Origin: Mimachlamys varia
Lineage: Eukaryota; Mollusca; Bivalvia; Pectinida; Pectinidae
NCBI GenBank assembly: GCA_947623455.1
Contig: OX392530.1
Location: 33,821,405-33,885,404, forward strand
Direction: 5' to 3'
Length of the DNA: 64,000 nucleotides
Shown: positions 19,734-32,840 of the stretch, piece after piece
Layout: each line of letters begins with the position of its first letter
Numbering within the stretch: position 1 is the first letter of the stretch
Position numbers and translations under genes: made by a program
The notes under the pieces: model-generated
What the model was told of the DNA's origin: nothing
Database searches by the model: none
What the model saw: only the letters and a program-made list of their open reading frames with translations

Positions 19734-21219
19734 TATATATAAACCCAGACTTGATACTTTCCCAATCACTCTGCTCATGGCTAGCCTAACAGGCAGCACA
19801 ACAGTGGAAGAAAATAAGGTAAGTCCTTTCTTTTTCCATACAAATGGTATTGGTTTATCCTTTCCTAGTACTTACTAGGTGCTGATGATATTCAAACATT
19901 AGCACTAGCCTGTGCTGGTAGAGGATAGACTACAACATCAACAAGACACTTCCTATACTGTGAACCATTTCCTTTCCTAGTACTGGCTATGTACTTCCTC
20001 TACTGTGAACCATTTCCTTTCCTAGTACTGGCTATGTGCTGGTTTGCAATCAACGATTAGCACTAGCCTGTGCTGGTAAAGGAATGGTGTCCTCACTTCA
20101 GTCAACAATTCACTTTTTCATTTCAGATCTTATTAACATGGTGACCACTAGAATTTACCTCACTCTTTCCTAGTACTTGCTACGTGCTGTTGAGTAAATC
20201 ATCAGTAGCACTAGCCTTTGCTTGTAGAGAGCAGGTTTCCTCTTCATCTTCACATTCAAGTAAGCTGGCTTCTCCAGTACTACACCAACTGTGCTGCATT
20301 TCCTTTCCCAATACATGCTATGTGCTGGTCTGTAACCAACAATTAGCACTAGTCTGTGCTGGTAGGGGACTGCATCAGAAATCAACCCACATCAATAGAC
20401 ATCAATGCAGAGTTTCATCTTTTCCTTTCCTAGTACTTGCTATGTGCTCGTTGATTTTTCAACGACTAGCACTAGCCTGTGCTGGTAGAGGAGTGGTGTT
20501 TATGTCAACTTCAATCACACTCATCTGTTTCCTTTGCACTGAAACCTGTTGCCAAAACAAACTGGTACCAAGCTCTTTCCTAGTACTTTCTATGTGCTGT
20601 TTTCGTTACAATGAAAAAATAGCACTAGTCTGTGTTTGAAGAGAGAACGGTAAATCATCAATCTCAACTTTCATTTGTTTCTTTTCTAACTTATGTTCGG
20701 CCTCATTGCTGCTTTTCCTTTCCTTGTACAAGCTATGTGCTGGTTTGTAATTAACAATTAGCACTAGCATGTGCTGGTAGAGGATAAGCGGTCAGACTAC
20801 AGTGACACAGCTTTATATTTCTACTGTTTATCAAAACCAAACCAAAATCCCTAAGTACAATATTTGTGTGATCCCCTACACTTTCCTAGTACTTGCCACG
20901 TGCTGGCTTTATTTCAAGTGCTAGCACTAGCCTGTGCTGGTAGAGTATGGGTTTAAACATCTTTGATAACTGACTTATCTCCCCTGACCTCCAAATTCCT
21001 TTACCTGTGCTTTCACATCCTGGCTTGCAGGGTGAACACAGTGTCATGCTTGACTGCACGTCTCAACATGAGCACATGTTTTCTTAATTCAAACACCCAT
21101 TCCCTAATGACAACACAAAGTAATACTCTGGGTGTCTGTCATGTCAACTCTCTTTCTCTTCTCTAACACTCATCCAACCACAGAGTGAAGTTTAATTTTG
21201 ACACTTTCACCATCCCCAG
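19734..21219 (+). repeat. Unit 14 (1,486 bp), S-type with duplication
   Basis: The hp2 duplication lies at 19948-20037. It looks nearly identical to units 10 and 15. Confidence 0.95.
19948..20037 (+). repeat. 45 bp tandem duplication in hp2 (unit 14)
   Basis: Same duplication, first of three neighbouring units that carry it. Confidence 0.93.
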
Positions 21220-22705
21220 TATATATAAACCCAGACTTGATACTTTCCCAATCACTCTGCTCATGGCTAGCCTAACAGGCAGCACAACAGTGGAAGAAAA
21301 TAAGGTAAGTCCTTTCTTTTTCCATACAAATGGTATTGGTTTATCCTTTCCTAGTACTTACTAGGTGCTGATGATATTCAAACATTAGCACTAGCCTGTG
21401 CTGGTAGAGGATAGACTACAACATCAACAAGACACTTCCTATACTGTGAACCATTTCCTTTCCTAGTACTGGCTATGTACTTCCTCTACTGTGAACCATT
21501 TCCTTTCCTAGTACTGGCTATGTGCTGGTTTGCAATCAACGATTAGCACTAGCCTGTGCTGGTAAAGGAATGGTGTCCTCACTTCAGTCAACAATTCACT
21601 TTTTCATTTCAGATCTTATTAACATGGTGACCACTAGAATTTACCTCACTCTTTCCTAGTACTTGCTACGTGCTGTTGAGTAAATCATCAGTAGCACTAG
21701 CCTTTGCTTGTAGAGAGCAGGTTTCCTCTTCATCTTCACATTCAAGTAAGCTGGCTTCTCCAGTACTACACCAACTGTGCTGCATTTCCTTTCCCAATAC
21801 ATGCTATGTGCTGGTCTGTAACCAACAATTAGCACTAGTCTGTGCTGGTAGGGGACTGCATCAGAAATCAACCCACATCAATAGACATCAATGCAGAGTT
21901 TCATCTTTTCCTTTCCTAGTACTTGCTATGTGCTCGTTGATTTTTCAACGACTAGCACTAGCCTGTGCTGGTAGAGGAGTGGTGTTTATGTCAACTTCAA
22001 TCACACTCATCTGTTTCCTTTGCACTGAAACCTGTTGCCAAAACAAACTGGTACCAAGCTCTTTCCTAGTACTTTCTATGTGCTGTTTTCGTTACAATGA
22101 AAAAATAGCACTAGTCTGTGTTTGAAGAGAGAACGGTAAATCATCAATCTCAACTTTCATTTGTTTCTTTTCTAACTTATGTTCGGCCTCATTGCTGCTT
22201 TTCCTTTCCTTGTACAAGCTATGTGCTGGTTTGTAATTAACAATTAGCACTAGCATGTGCTGGTAGAGGATAAGCGGTCAGACTACAGTGACACAGCTTT
22301 ATATTTCTACTGTTTATCAAAACCAAACCAAAATCCCTAAGTACAATATTTGTGTGATCCCCTACACTTTCCTAGTACTTGCCACGTGCTGGCTTTATTT
22401 CAAGTGCTAGCACTAGCCTGTGCTGGTAGAGTATGGGTTTAAACATCTTTGATAACTGACTTATCTCCCCTGACCTCCAAATTCCTTTACCTGTGCTTTC
22501 ACATCCTGGCTTGCAGGGTGAACACAGTGTCATGCTTGACTGCACGTCTCAACATGAGCACATGTTTTCTTAATTCAAACACCCATTCCCTAATGACAAC
22601 ACAAAGTAATACTCTGGGTGTCTGTCATGTCAACTCTCTTTCTCTTCTCTAACACTCATCCAACCACAGAGTGAAGTTTAATTTTGACACTTTCACCATC
22701 CCCAG
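21220..22705 (+). repeat. Unit 15 (1,486 bp), S-type with duplication
   Basis: The hp2 duplication lies at 21434-21523. I see no difference from unit 14 by eye. Confidence 0.95.
21434..21523 (+). repeat. 45 bp tandem duplication in hp2 (unit 15)
   Basis: Same duplication, middle of the three neighbours. Confidence 0.93.
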
Positions 22706-24191
22706 TATATATAAACCCAGACTTGATACTTTCCCAATCACTCTGCTCATGGCTAGCCTAACAGGCAGCACAACAGTGGAAGAAAATAAGGTAAGTCCTT
22801 TCTTTTTCCATACAAATGGTATTGGTTTATCCTTTCCTAGTACTTACTAGGTGCTGATGATATTCAAACATTAGCACTAGCCTGTGCTGGTAGAGGATAG
22901 ACTACAACATCAACAAGACACTTCCTATACTGTGAACCATTTCCTTTCCTAGTACTGGCTATGTACTTCCTCTACTGTGAACCATTTCCTTTCCTAGTAC
23001 TGGCTATGTGCTGGTTTGCAATCAACGATTAGCACTAGCCTGTGCTGGTAAAGGAATGGTGTCCTCACTTCAGTCAACAATTCACTTTTTCATTTCAGAT
23101 CTTATTAACATGGTGACCACTAGAATTTACCTCACTCTTTCCTAGTACTTGCTACGTGCTGTTGAGTAAATCATCAGTAGCACTAGCCTTTGCTTGTAGA
23201 GAGCAGGTTTCCTCTTCATCTTCACATTCAAGTAAGCTGGCTTCTCCAGTACTACACCAACTGTGCTGCATTTCCTTTCCCAATACATGCTATGTGCTGG
23301 TCTGTAACCAACAATTAGCACTAGTCTGTGCTGGTAGGGGACTGCATCAGAAATCAACCCACATCAATAGACATCAATGCAGAGTTTCATCTTTTCCTTT
23401 CCTAGTACTTGCTATGTGCTCGTTGATTTTTCAACGACTAGCACTAGCCTGTGCTGGTAGAGGAGTGGTGTTTATGTCAACTTCAATCACTCTCATCTGT
23501 TTCCTTTGCACTGAAACCTGTTGCCAAAACAAACTGGTACCAAGCTCTTTCCTAGTACTTTCTATGTGCTGTTTTTGTTACAATGAAAAAATAGCACAAG
23601 TCTGTGCTTGAAGAGAGAACGGTAAATCATCAATCTCAACTTTTATTTTTTTCTTTTCTAACTTATGTTCGGCCTCATTGCTGCTTTTCCTTTCCTTGTA
23701 CAAGCTATGTGCTGGTTTGTAATTAACAATTAGCACTAGCATGTGCTGGTAGAGGATAAGCGGTCAGACTACAGTGACACAGCTTTATATTTCTACTGTT
23801 TATCAAAACCAAACCAAAATCCCTAAGTACAATATTTGTGTGATCCCCTACACTTTCCTAGTACTTGCCATGTGCTGGCTTTATTTCAAGTGCTAGCACT
23901 AGCCTGTGCTGGTAGAGTATGGGTTTAAACATCTTTAATTACTGACTTATCTCCCCTGACCTCCAAATTCCTTTACCTGTGCTTTCACACCCTGGCTTGC
24001 AGGGTGAACACAGTGTCATGCTTGACCGCCATCTCAACATGAGCACATTGTTTTCTTAATTCAAACACCCATTCCCTAATGACAACACAAAGTAATACTC
24101 TGGGTGTCTGTCATGTCAACTCTCTTGCTCTTCTCTAACACTCATCCAACCACAGAGTGAAGTTTAATTTTGACACTTTCACCATCCCCAG
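22706..24191 (+). repeat. Unit 16 (1,486 bp), S-type/normal chimera
   Basis: The duplication lies at 22920-23009. The first half is S-type up to hp5; the second half has the TAGCACAAGTC hp6 and CCGCCATCTC motif, as in unit 11 and in units 17 and 20. Confidence 0.95.
22920..23009 (+). repeat. 45 bp tandem duplication in hp2 (unit 16)
   Basis: Same duplication, in an S-type/normal chimera. Confidence 0.93.
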
Positions 24192-25632
24192 TATATATAA
24201 ACCCAGTCTTGATACTTTCCCAATCACTCTGCTCATGGCTAGCCTAACAGGCAGCACAACAGTGGAACAGAATAAGGTAAGTCCTTTCTTTTTCCATACG
24301 AATGGTATTGGTTTATCCTTTCCTAGTACTTACTAGGTGCTGATGATATTCAAACATTAGCACTAGCCTGTGCTGGTAGAGGATAGACTACAACATCAAC
24401 AAGACACTTCCTATACTGTGAACCATTTCCTTTCCTAGTACTGGCTATGTGCTGGTTTGCAATCAACGATTAGCACTAGCCTGTGCTGGTAAAGGAATGG
24501 TGTCCTCACTTCAGTCAACAATTCACTTTTTCATTTCAGATCTTATTAACATGGTGACCACTAGAATTTACCTCACTCTTTCCTAGTACTTGCTACGTGC
24601 TGTTGTGTAAATCATCAGTAGCACTAGCCTGTGCTTGTAGAGAGCAGGTTTCCTCTTCATCTTCACATTCAAGTAAGCTGGCTTCTCCAGTACTATACCA
24701 ACTGTGCTGCATTTCCTTTCCCAATACATGCTATGTGCTGGTCTGTAACCAACAATTAGCACTAGTCTGTGCTGGTAGGGGACTGCATCAGAAATCAAAA
24801 CACATCAATAGACATCAATGCAGAGTTTCATCTTTTCCTTTCCTAGTACTTGCTATGTGCTGGTTGATTTTTCAACGACTAGCACTAGCCTGTGCTGGTA
24901 GAGGAGTGGTGTTTGTGTCAACTTCAATCACACTCATCTGTTTCCTTTGCACTGAAACCTGTTGCCAAAACAAACTGGTACCAAGCTCTTTCCTAGTACT
25001 TTCTATGTGCTGTTTTTGTTACAATGAAAAAATAGCACAAGTCTGTGCTTGAAGAGAGAACGGTAAATCATCAATCTCAACTTTCATTTTTTTCTTTTCT
25101 AACTTATGTTCGGCCTCATTGCTGCTTTTCCTTTCCTTGTACAAGCTATGTGCTGGTTTGTAATTAACAATTAGCACTAGCATGTGCTGGTAGAGGATAA
25201 GCGGTCAGACTACAGTGACACAGCTTTATATTTCTACTGTTTATCAAAACCAAACCAAAATCCCTAAGTACAATATTTGTGTGATCCCCTACACTTTCCT
25301 AGTACTTGCCATGTGCTGGCTTTATTTCAAGTGCTAGCACTAGCCTGTGCTGGTAGAGTATGGGTTTAAACATCTTTAATTACTGACTTATCTCCCCTGA
25401 CCTCCAAATTCCTTTACCTGTGCTTTCACACCCTGGCTTGCAGGGTGAACACAGTGTCATGCTTGACCGCCATCTCAACATGAGCACATTGTTTTCTTAA
25501 TTCAAACACCCATTCCCTAATGACAACACAAAGTAATACTCTGGGTGTCTGTCATGTCAACTCTCTTGCTCTTCTCTAACACTCATCCAACCACAGAGTG
25601 AAGTTTAATTTTGACACTTTCACCATCCCCAG
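24192..25632 (+). repeat. Unit 17 (1,441 bp), first of a three-unit block
   Basis: Complete unit with ACCCAGTCTTG after the TATA box, ACTATACC before hp4 and TAGCACAAGTC in hp6. It matches unit 20, which lies 4,324 bp downstream. Confidence 0.95.
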
Positions 25633-27074
25633 TATATATAAACCCAGTCTTGATACTTTCCCAATCACTCTGCTCATGGCTAGCCTAACAGGCAGCACAA
25701 CAGTGGAACAGAATAAGGTAAGTCCTTTCTTTTTCCATACGAATGGTATTGGTTTATCCTTTCCTAGTACTTACTAGGTGCTGATGATATTCAAACATTA
25801 GCACTAGCCTGTGCTGGTAGAGGATAGACTACAACATCAACAAGACACTTCCTATACTGTGAACCATTTCCTTTCCTAGTACTGGCTATGTGCTGGTTTG
25901 CAATCAACGATTAGCACTAGCCTGTGCTGGTAAAGGAATGGTGTCCTCACTTCAGTCAACAATTCACTTTTTCATTTCAGATCTTATTAACATGGTGACC
26001 ACTAGAATTTACCTCACTCTTTCCTAGTACTTGCTACGTGCTGTTGTGTAAATCATCAGTAGCACTAGCCTGTGCTTGTAGAGAGCAGGTTTCCTCTTCA
26101 TCTTCACATTCAAGTAAGCTGGCTTCTCCAGTACTATACCAACTGTGCTGCATTTCCTTTCCCAATACATGCTATGTGCTGGTCTGTAACCAACAATTAG
26201 CACTAGTCTGTGCTGGTAGGGGACTGCATCAGAAATCAAAACACATCAATAGACATCAATGCAGAGTTTCATCTTTTCCTTTCCTAGTACTTGCTATGTG
26301 CTGGTTGATTTTTCAACGACTAGCACTAGCCTGTGCTGGTAGAGGAGTGGTGTTTGTGTCAACTTCAATCACACTCATCTGTTTCCTTTGCACTGAAACC
26401 TGTTGCCAAAACAAACTGGTACCAAGCTCTTTCCTAGTACTTTCTATGTGCTGTTTTTGTTACAATGAAAAAATAGCACTAGTCTGTGCTTGAAGAGAGA
26501 ACGGTAAATCATCAATCTCAACTTTTATTTTTTTCTTTTCTAACTTATGTTCGGCCTCATTGCTGCTTTTCCTTTCCTTGTACAAGCTATGTGCTGGTTT
26601 GTAATTAACAATTAGCACTAGCATGTGCTGGTAGAGGATAAGCGGTCAGACTACAGTGACACAGCTTTATATTTCTACTGTTTATCAAAACCAAACCAAA
26701 ATCCCTAAGTACAATATTTGTGTGATCCCCTACACTTTCCTAGTACTTGCCACATGCTGGCTTTATTTCAAGTGCTAGCACTAGCCTGTGCTGGTAGAGT
26801 ATGGGTTTAAACATCTTTGATTACTGACTTATCTCCCCTGACCTCCAAATTCCTTTACCTGTGCTTTCACACCCTGGCTTGCAGGGTGAACACAGGGTCA
26901 TGCTTGACTGCACGTCTCAACATGACCACATTGTTTTCTTAATTCAAACACCCATTCCCTAATGACAACACAAAGTAATACTCTGGGTGTCTGTCATGTC
27001 AACTCTCTTGCTCTTCTCTAACACTCATCCAACCACAGAGTGAAGTTTAATTTTGACACTTTCACCATCCCCAG
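25633..27074 (+). repeat. Unit 18 (1,442 bp)
   Basis: Complete unit with normal hp6 and a GCCACATGCTGG hp8. It matches unit 21 at 4,324 bp. Confidence 0.95.
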
Positions 27075-28515
27075 TATATATAAACCGACACTTGATACTT
27101 TCCCAATCACTCTGCTCATGGCTAGCCTAACAGGCAGCACAACAGTGGAACAGAATAAGGTAAGTCCTTTCTTTTTCCATACGAATGGTATTGGTTTATC
27201 CTTTCCTAGTACTTACTAGGTGCTGATGATATTCAAACATTAGCACTAGCCTGTGCTGGTAGAGGATAGACTACAACATCAACAAGACACTTCCTATACT
27301 GTGAACCATTTCCTTTCCTAGTACTGGCTATGTGCTGGTTTGCAATCAACGATTAGCACTAGCCTGTGCTGGTAAAGGAATGGTGTCCTCACTTCAGTCA
27401 ACAATTCACTTTTTCATTTCAGATCTTATTAACATGGTGACCACTAGAATTTACCTCACTCTTTCCTAGTACTTGCTACGTGCTGTTGAGTAAATCATCA
27501 GTAGCACTAGCCTTTGCTTGTAGAGAGCAGGTTTCCTCTTCATCTTCACATTCAAGTAAGCTGGCTTCTCCAGTACTACACCAACTGTGCTGCATTTCCT
27601 TTCCCAATACATGCTATGTGCTGGTCTGTAACCAACAATTAGCACTAGTCTGTGCTGGTAGGGGACTGCATCAGAAATCAACCCACATCAATAGACATCA
27701 ATGCAGAGTTTCATCTTTTCCTTTCCTAGTACTTGCTATGTGCTCGTTGATTTTTCAACGACTAGCACTAGCCTGTGCTGGTAGAGGAGTGGTGTTTATG
27801 TCAACTTCAATCACACTCATCTGTTTCCTTTGCACTGAAACCTGTTGCCAAAACAAACTGGTACCAAGCTCTTTCCTAGTACTTTCTATGTGCTGTTTTC
27901 GTTACAATGAAAAAATAGCACTAGTCTGTGTTTGAAGAGAGAACGGTAAATCATCAATCTCAACTTTCATTTGTTTCTTTTCTAACTTATGTTCGGCCTC
28001 ATTGCTGCTTTTCCTTTCCTTGTACAAGCTATGTGCTGGTTTGTAATTAACAATTAGCACTAGCATGTGCTGGTAGAGGATAAGCGGTCAGACTACAGTG
28101 ACACAGCTTTATATTTCTACTGTTTATCAAAACCAAACCAAAATCCCTAAGTACAATATTTGTGTGATCCCCTACACTTTCCTAGTACTTGCCATGTGCT
28201 GGCTTTATTTCAAGTGCTAGCACTAGCCTGTGCTGGTAGAGTATGGGTTTAAACATCTTTAATTACTGACTTATCTCCCCTGACCTCCAAATTCCTTTAC
28301 CTGTGCTTTCACACCCTGGCTTGCAGGGTGAACACAGTGTCATGCTTGACCGCCATCTCAACATGAGCACATTGTTTTCTTAATTCAAACACCCATTCCC
28401 TAATGACAACACAAAGTAATACTCTGGGTGTCTGTCATGTCAACTCTCTTGCTCTTCTCTAACACTCATCCAACCACAGAGTGAAGTTTAATTTTGACAC
28501 TTTCACCATCCCCAG
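27075..28515 (+). repeat. Unit 19 (1,441 bp), S-type without duplication
   Basis: Complete unit with S-type hp3, hp5 and hp6 but no hp2 duplication, so the S-type haplotype and the duplication are separable. Confidence 0.95.
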
Positions 28516-29956
28516 TATATATAAACCCAGTCTTGATACTTTCCCAATCACTCTGCTCATGGCTAGCCTAACAGGCAGCACAACAGTGGAACAGAATAAG
28601 GTAAGTCCTTTCTTTTTCCATACGAATGGTATTGGTTTATCCTTTCCTAGTACTTACTAGGTGCTGATGATATTCAAACATTAGCACTAGCCTGTGCTGG
28701 TAGAGGATAGACTACAACATCAACAAGACACTTCCTATACTGTGAACCATTTCCTTTCCTAGTACTGGCTATGTGCTGGTTTGCAATCAACGATTAGCAC
28801 TAGCCTGTGCTGGTAAAGGAATGGTGTCCTCACTTCAGTCAACAATTCACTTTTTCATTTCAGATCTTATTAACATGGTGACCACTAGAATTTACCTCAC
28901 TCTTTCCTAGTACTTGCTACGTGCTGTTGTGTAAATCATCAGTAGCACTAGCCTGTGCTTGTAGAGAGCAGGTTTCCTCTTCATCTTCACATTCAAGTAA
29001 GCTGGCTTCTCCAGTACTATACCAACTGTGCTGCATTTCCTTTCCCAATACATGCTATGTGCTGGTCTGTAACCAACAATTAGCACTAGTCTGTGCTGGT
29101 AGGGGACTGCATCAGAAATCAAAACACATCAATAGACATCAATGCAGAGTTTCATCTTTTCCTTTCCTAGTACTTGCTATGTGCTGGTTGATTTTTCAAC
29201 GACTAGCACTAGCCTGTGCTGGTAGAGGAGTGGTGTTTGTGTCAACTTCAATCACACTCATCTGTTTCCTTTGCACTGAAACCTGTTGCCAAAACAAACT
29301 GGTACCAAGCTCTTTCCTAGTACTTTCTATGTGCTGTTTTTGTTACAATGAAAAAATAGCACAAGTCTGTGCTTGAAGAGAGAACGGTAAATCATCAATC
29401 TCAACTTTCATTTTTTTCTTTTCTAACTTATGTTCGGCCTCATTGCTGCTTTTCCTTTCCTTGTACAAGCTATGTGCTGGTTTGTAATTAACAATTAGCA
29501 CTAGCATGTGCTGGTAGAGGATAAGCGGTCAGACTACAGTGACACAGCTTTATATTTCTACTGTTTATCAAAACCAAACCAAAATCCCTAAGTACAATAT
29601 TTGTGTGATCCCCTACACTTTCCTAGTACTTGCCATGTGCTGGCTTTATTTCAAGTGCTAGCACTAGCCTGTGCTGGTAGAGTATGGGTTTAAACATCTT
29701 TAATTACTGACTTATCTCCCCTGACCTCCAAATTCCTTTACCTGTGCTTTCACACCCTGGCTTGCAGGGTGAACACAGTGTCATGCTTGACCGCCATCTC
29801 AACATGAGCACATTGTTTTCTTAATTCAAACACCCATTCCCTAATGACAACACAAAGTAATACTCTGGGTGTCTGTCATGTCAACTCTCTTGCTCTTCTC
29901 TAACACTCATCCAACCACAGAGTGAAGTTTAATTTTGACACTTTCACCATCCCCAG
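28516..29956 (+). repeat. Unit 20 (1,441 bp)
   Basis: Complete unit matching unit 17, including TAGCACAAGTC in hp6 near 29360. Confidence 0.95.
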
Positions 29957-31398
29957 TATATATAAACCCAGTCTTGATACTTTCCCAATCACTCTGCTCA
30001 TGGCTAGCCTAACAGGCAGCACAACAGTGGAACAGAATAAGGTAAGTCCTTTCTTTTTCCATACGAATGGTATTGGTTTATCCTTTCCTAGTACTTACTA
30101 GGTGCTGATGATATTCAAACATTAGCACTAGCCTGTGCTGGTAGAGGATAGACTACAACATCAACAAGACACTTCCTATACTGTGAACCATTTCCTTTCC
30201 TAGTACTGGCTATGTGCTGGTTTGCAATCAACGATTAGCACTAGCCTGTGCTGGTAAAGGAATGGTGTCCTCACTTCAGTCAACAATTCACTTTTTCATT
30301 TCAGATCTTATTAACATGGTGACCACTAGAATTTACCTCACTCTTTCCTAGTACTTGCTACGTGCTGTTGTGTAAATCATCAGTAGCACTAGCCTGTGCT
30401 TGTAGAGAGCAGGTTTCCTCTTCATCTTCACATTCAAGTAAGCTGGCTTCTCCAGTACTATACCAACTGTGCTGCATTTCCTTTCCCAATACATGCTATG
30501 TGCTGGTCTGTAACCAACAATTAGCACTAGTCTGTGCTGGTAGGGGACTGCATCAGAAATCAAAACACATCAATAGACATCAATGCAGAGTTTCATCTTT
30601 TCCTTTCCTAGTACTTGCTATGTGCTGGTTGATTTTTCAACGACTAGCACTAGCCTGTGCTGGTAGAGGAGTGGTGTTTGTGTCAACTTCAATCACACTC
30701 ATCTGTTTCCTTTGCACTGAAACCTGTTGCCAAAACAAACTGGTACCAAGCTCTTTCCTAGTACTTTCTATGTGCTGTTTTTGTTACAATGAAAAAATAG
30801 CACTAGTCTGTGCTTGAAGAGAGAACGGTAAATCATCAATCTCAACTTTTATTTTTTTCTTTTCTAACTTATGTTCGGCCTCATTGCTGCTTTTCCTTTC
30901 CTTGTACAAGCTATGTGCTGGTTTGTAATTAACAATTAGCACTAGCATGTGCTGGTAGAGGATAAGCGGTCAGACTACAGTGACACAGCTTTATATTTCT
31001 ACTGTTTATCAAAACCAAACCAAAATCCCTAAGTACAATATTTGTGTGATCCCCTACACTTTCCTAGTACTTGCCACATGCTGGCTTTATTTCAAGTGCT
31101 AGCACTAGCCTGTGCTGGTAGAGTATGGGTTTAAACATCTTTGATTACTGACTTATCTCCCCTGACCTCCAAATTCCTTTACCTGTGCTTTCACACCCTG
31201 GCTTGCAGGGTGAACACAGGGTCATGCTTGACTGCACGTCTCAACATGACCACATTGTTTTCTTAATTCAAACACCCATTCCCTAATGACAACACAAAGT
31301 AATACTCTGGGTGTCTGTCATGTCAACTCTCTTGCTCTTCTCTAACACTCATCCAACCACAGAGTGAAGTTTAATTTTGACACTTTCACCATCCCCAG
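29957..31398 (+). repeat. Unit 21 (1,442 bp)
   Basis: Complete unit matching unit 18, with the GCCACATGCTGG hp8. Confidence 0.95.
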
Positions 31399-32840
31399 TA
31401 TATATAAACCGACACTTGATACTTTCCCAATCACTCTGCTCATGGCTAGCCTAACAGGCAGCACAACAGTGGAACAGAATAAGGTAAGTCCTTTCTTTTT
31501 CCATACGAATGGTATTGGTTTATCCTTTCCTAGTACTTACTAGGTGCTGATGATATTCAAACATTAGCACTAGCCTGTGCTGGTAGAGGATAGACTACAA
31601 CATCAACAAGACACTTCCTATACTGTGAACCATTTCCTTTCCTAGTACTGGCTATGTGCTGGTTTGCAATCAACGATTAGCACTAGCCTGTGCTGGTAAA
31701 GGAATGGTGTCCTCACTTCAGTCAACAATTCACTTTTTCATTTCAGATCTTATTAACATGGTGACCACTAGAATTTACCTCACTCTTTCCTAGTACTTGC
31801 TACGTGCTGTTGAATAAATCATCAGTAGCACTAGCCTTTGCTTGTAGAGAGCAGGTTTCCTCTTCATCTTCACATTCAAGTAAGCTGGCTTCTCCAGTAC
31901 TACACCAACTGTGCTGCATTTCCTTTCCCAATACATGCTATGTGCTGGTCTGTAACCAACAATTAGCACTAGTCTGTGCTGGTAGGGGACTGCATCAGAA
32001 ATCAAAACACATCAATAGACATCAATGCAGAGTTTCATCTTTTCCTTTCCTAGTACTTGCTATGTGCTGGTTGATTTTTCAACGACTAGCACTAGCCTGT
32101 GCTGGTAGAGGAGTGGTGTTTGTGTCAACTTCAATCACACTCATCTGTTTCCTTTGCACTGAAACCTGTTGCCAAAACAAACTGGTACCAAGCTCTTTCC
32201 TAGTACTTTCTATGTGCTGTTTTTGTTACAATGAAAAAATAGCACTAGTCTGTGCTTGAAGAGAGAACGGTAAATCATCAATCTCAACTTTTATTTTTTT
32301 CTTTTCTAACTTATGTTCGGCCTCATTGCTGCTTTTCCTTTCCTTGTACAAGCTATGTGCTGGTTTGTAATTAACAATTAGCACTAGCATGTGCTGGTAG
32401 AGGATAAGCGGTCAGACTACAGTGACACAGCTTTATATTTCTACTGTTTATCAAAACCAAACCAAAATCCCTAAGTACAATATTTGTGTGATCCCCTACA
32501 CTTTCCTAGTACTTGCCACATGCTGGCTTTATTTCAAGTGCTAGCACTAGCCTGTGCTGGTAGAGTATGGGTTTAAACATCTTTGATTACTGACTTATCT
32601 CCCCTGACCTCCAAATTCCTTTACCTGTGCTTTCACACCCTGGCTTGCAGGCTGAACACAGGGTCATGCTTGACTGCACGTCTCAACATGACCACATTGT
32701 TTTCTTAATTCAAACACCCATTCCCTAATGACAACACAAAGTAATACTCTGGGTGTCTGTCATGTCAACTCTCTTGCTCTTCTCTAACACTCATCCAACC
32801 ACAGAGTGAAGTTTAATTTTGACACTTTCACCATCCCCAG
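31399..32840 (+). repeat. Unit 22 (1,442 bp), gains AATAAA in hp3 loop
   Basis: Complete unit. The hp3 loop reads TTGAATAAATC, giving a canonical poly(A) hexamer at 31813-31818. hp3 also has the S-type CCTTTGC, while hp5 and hp6 are normal. Confidence 0.95.
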
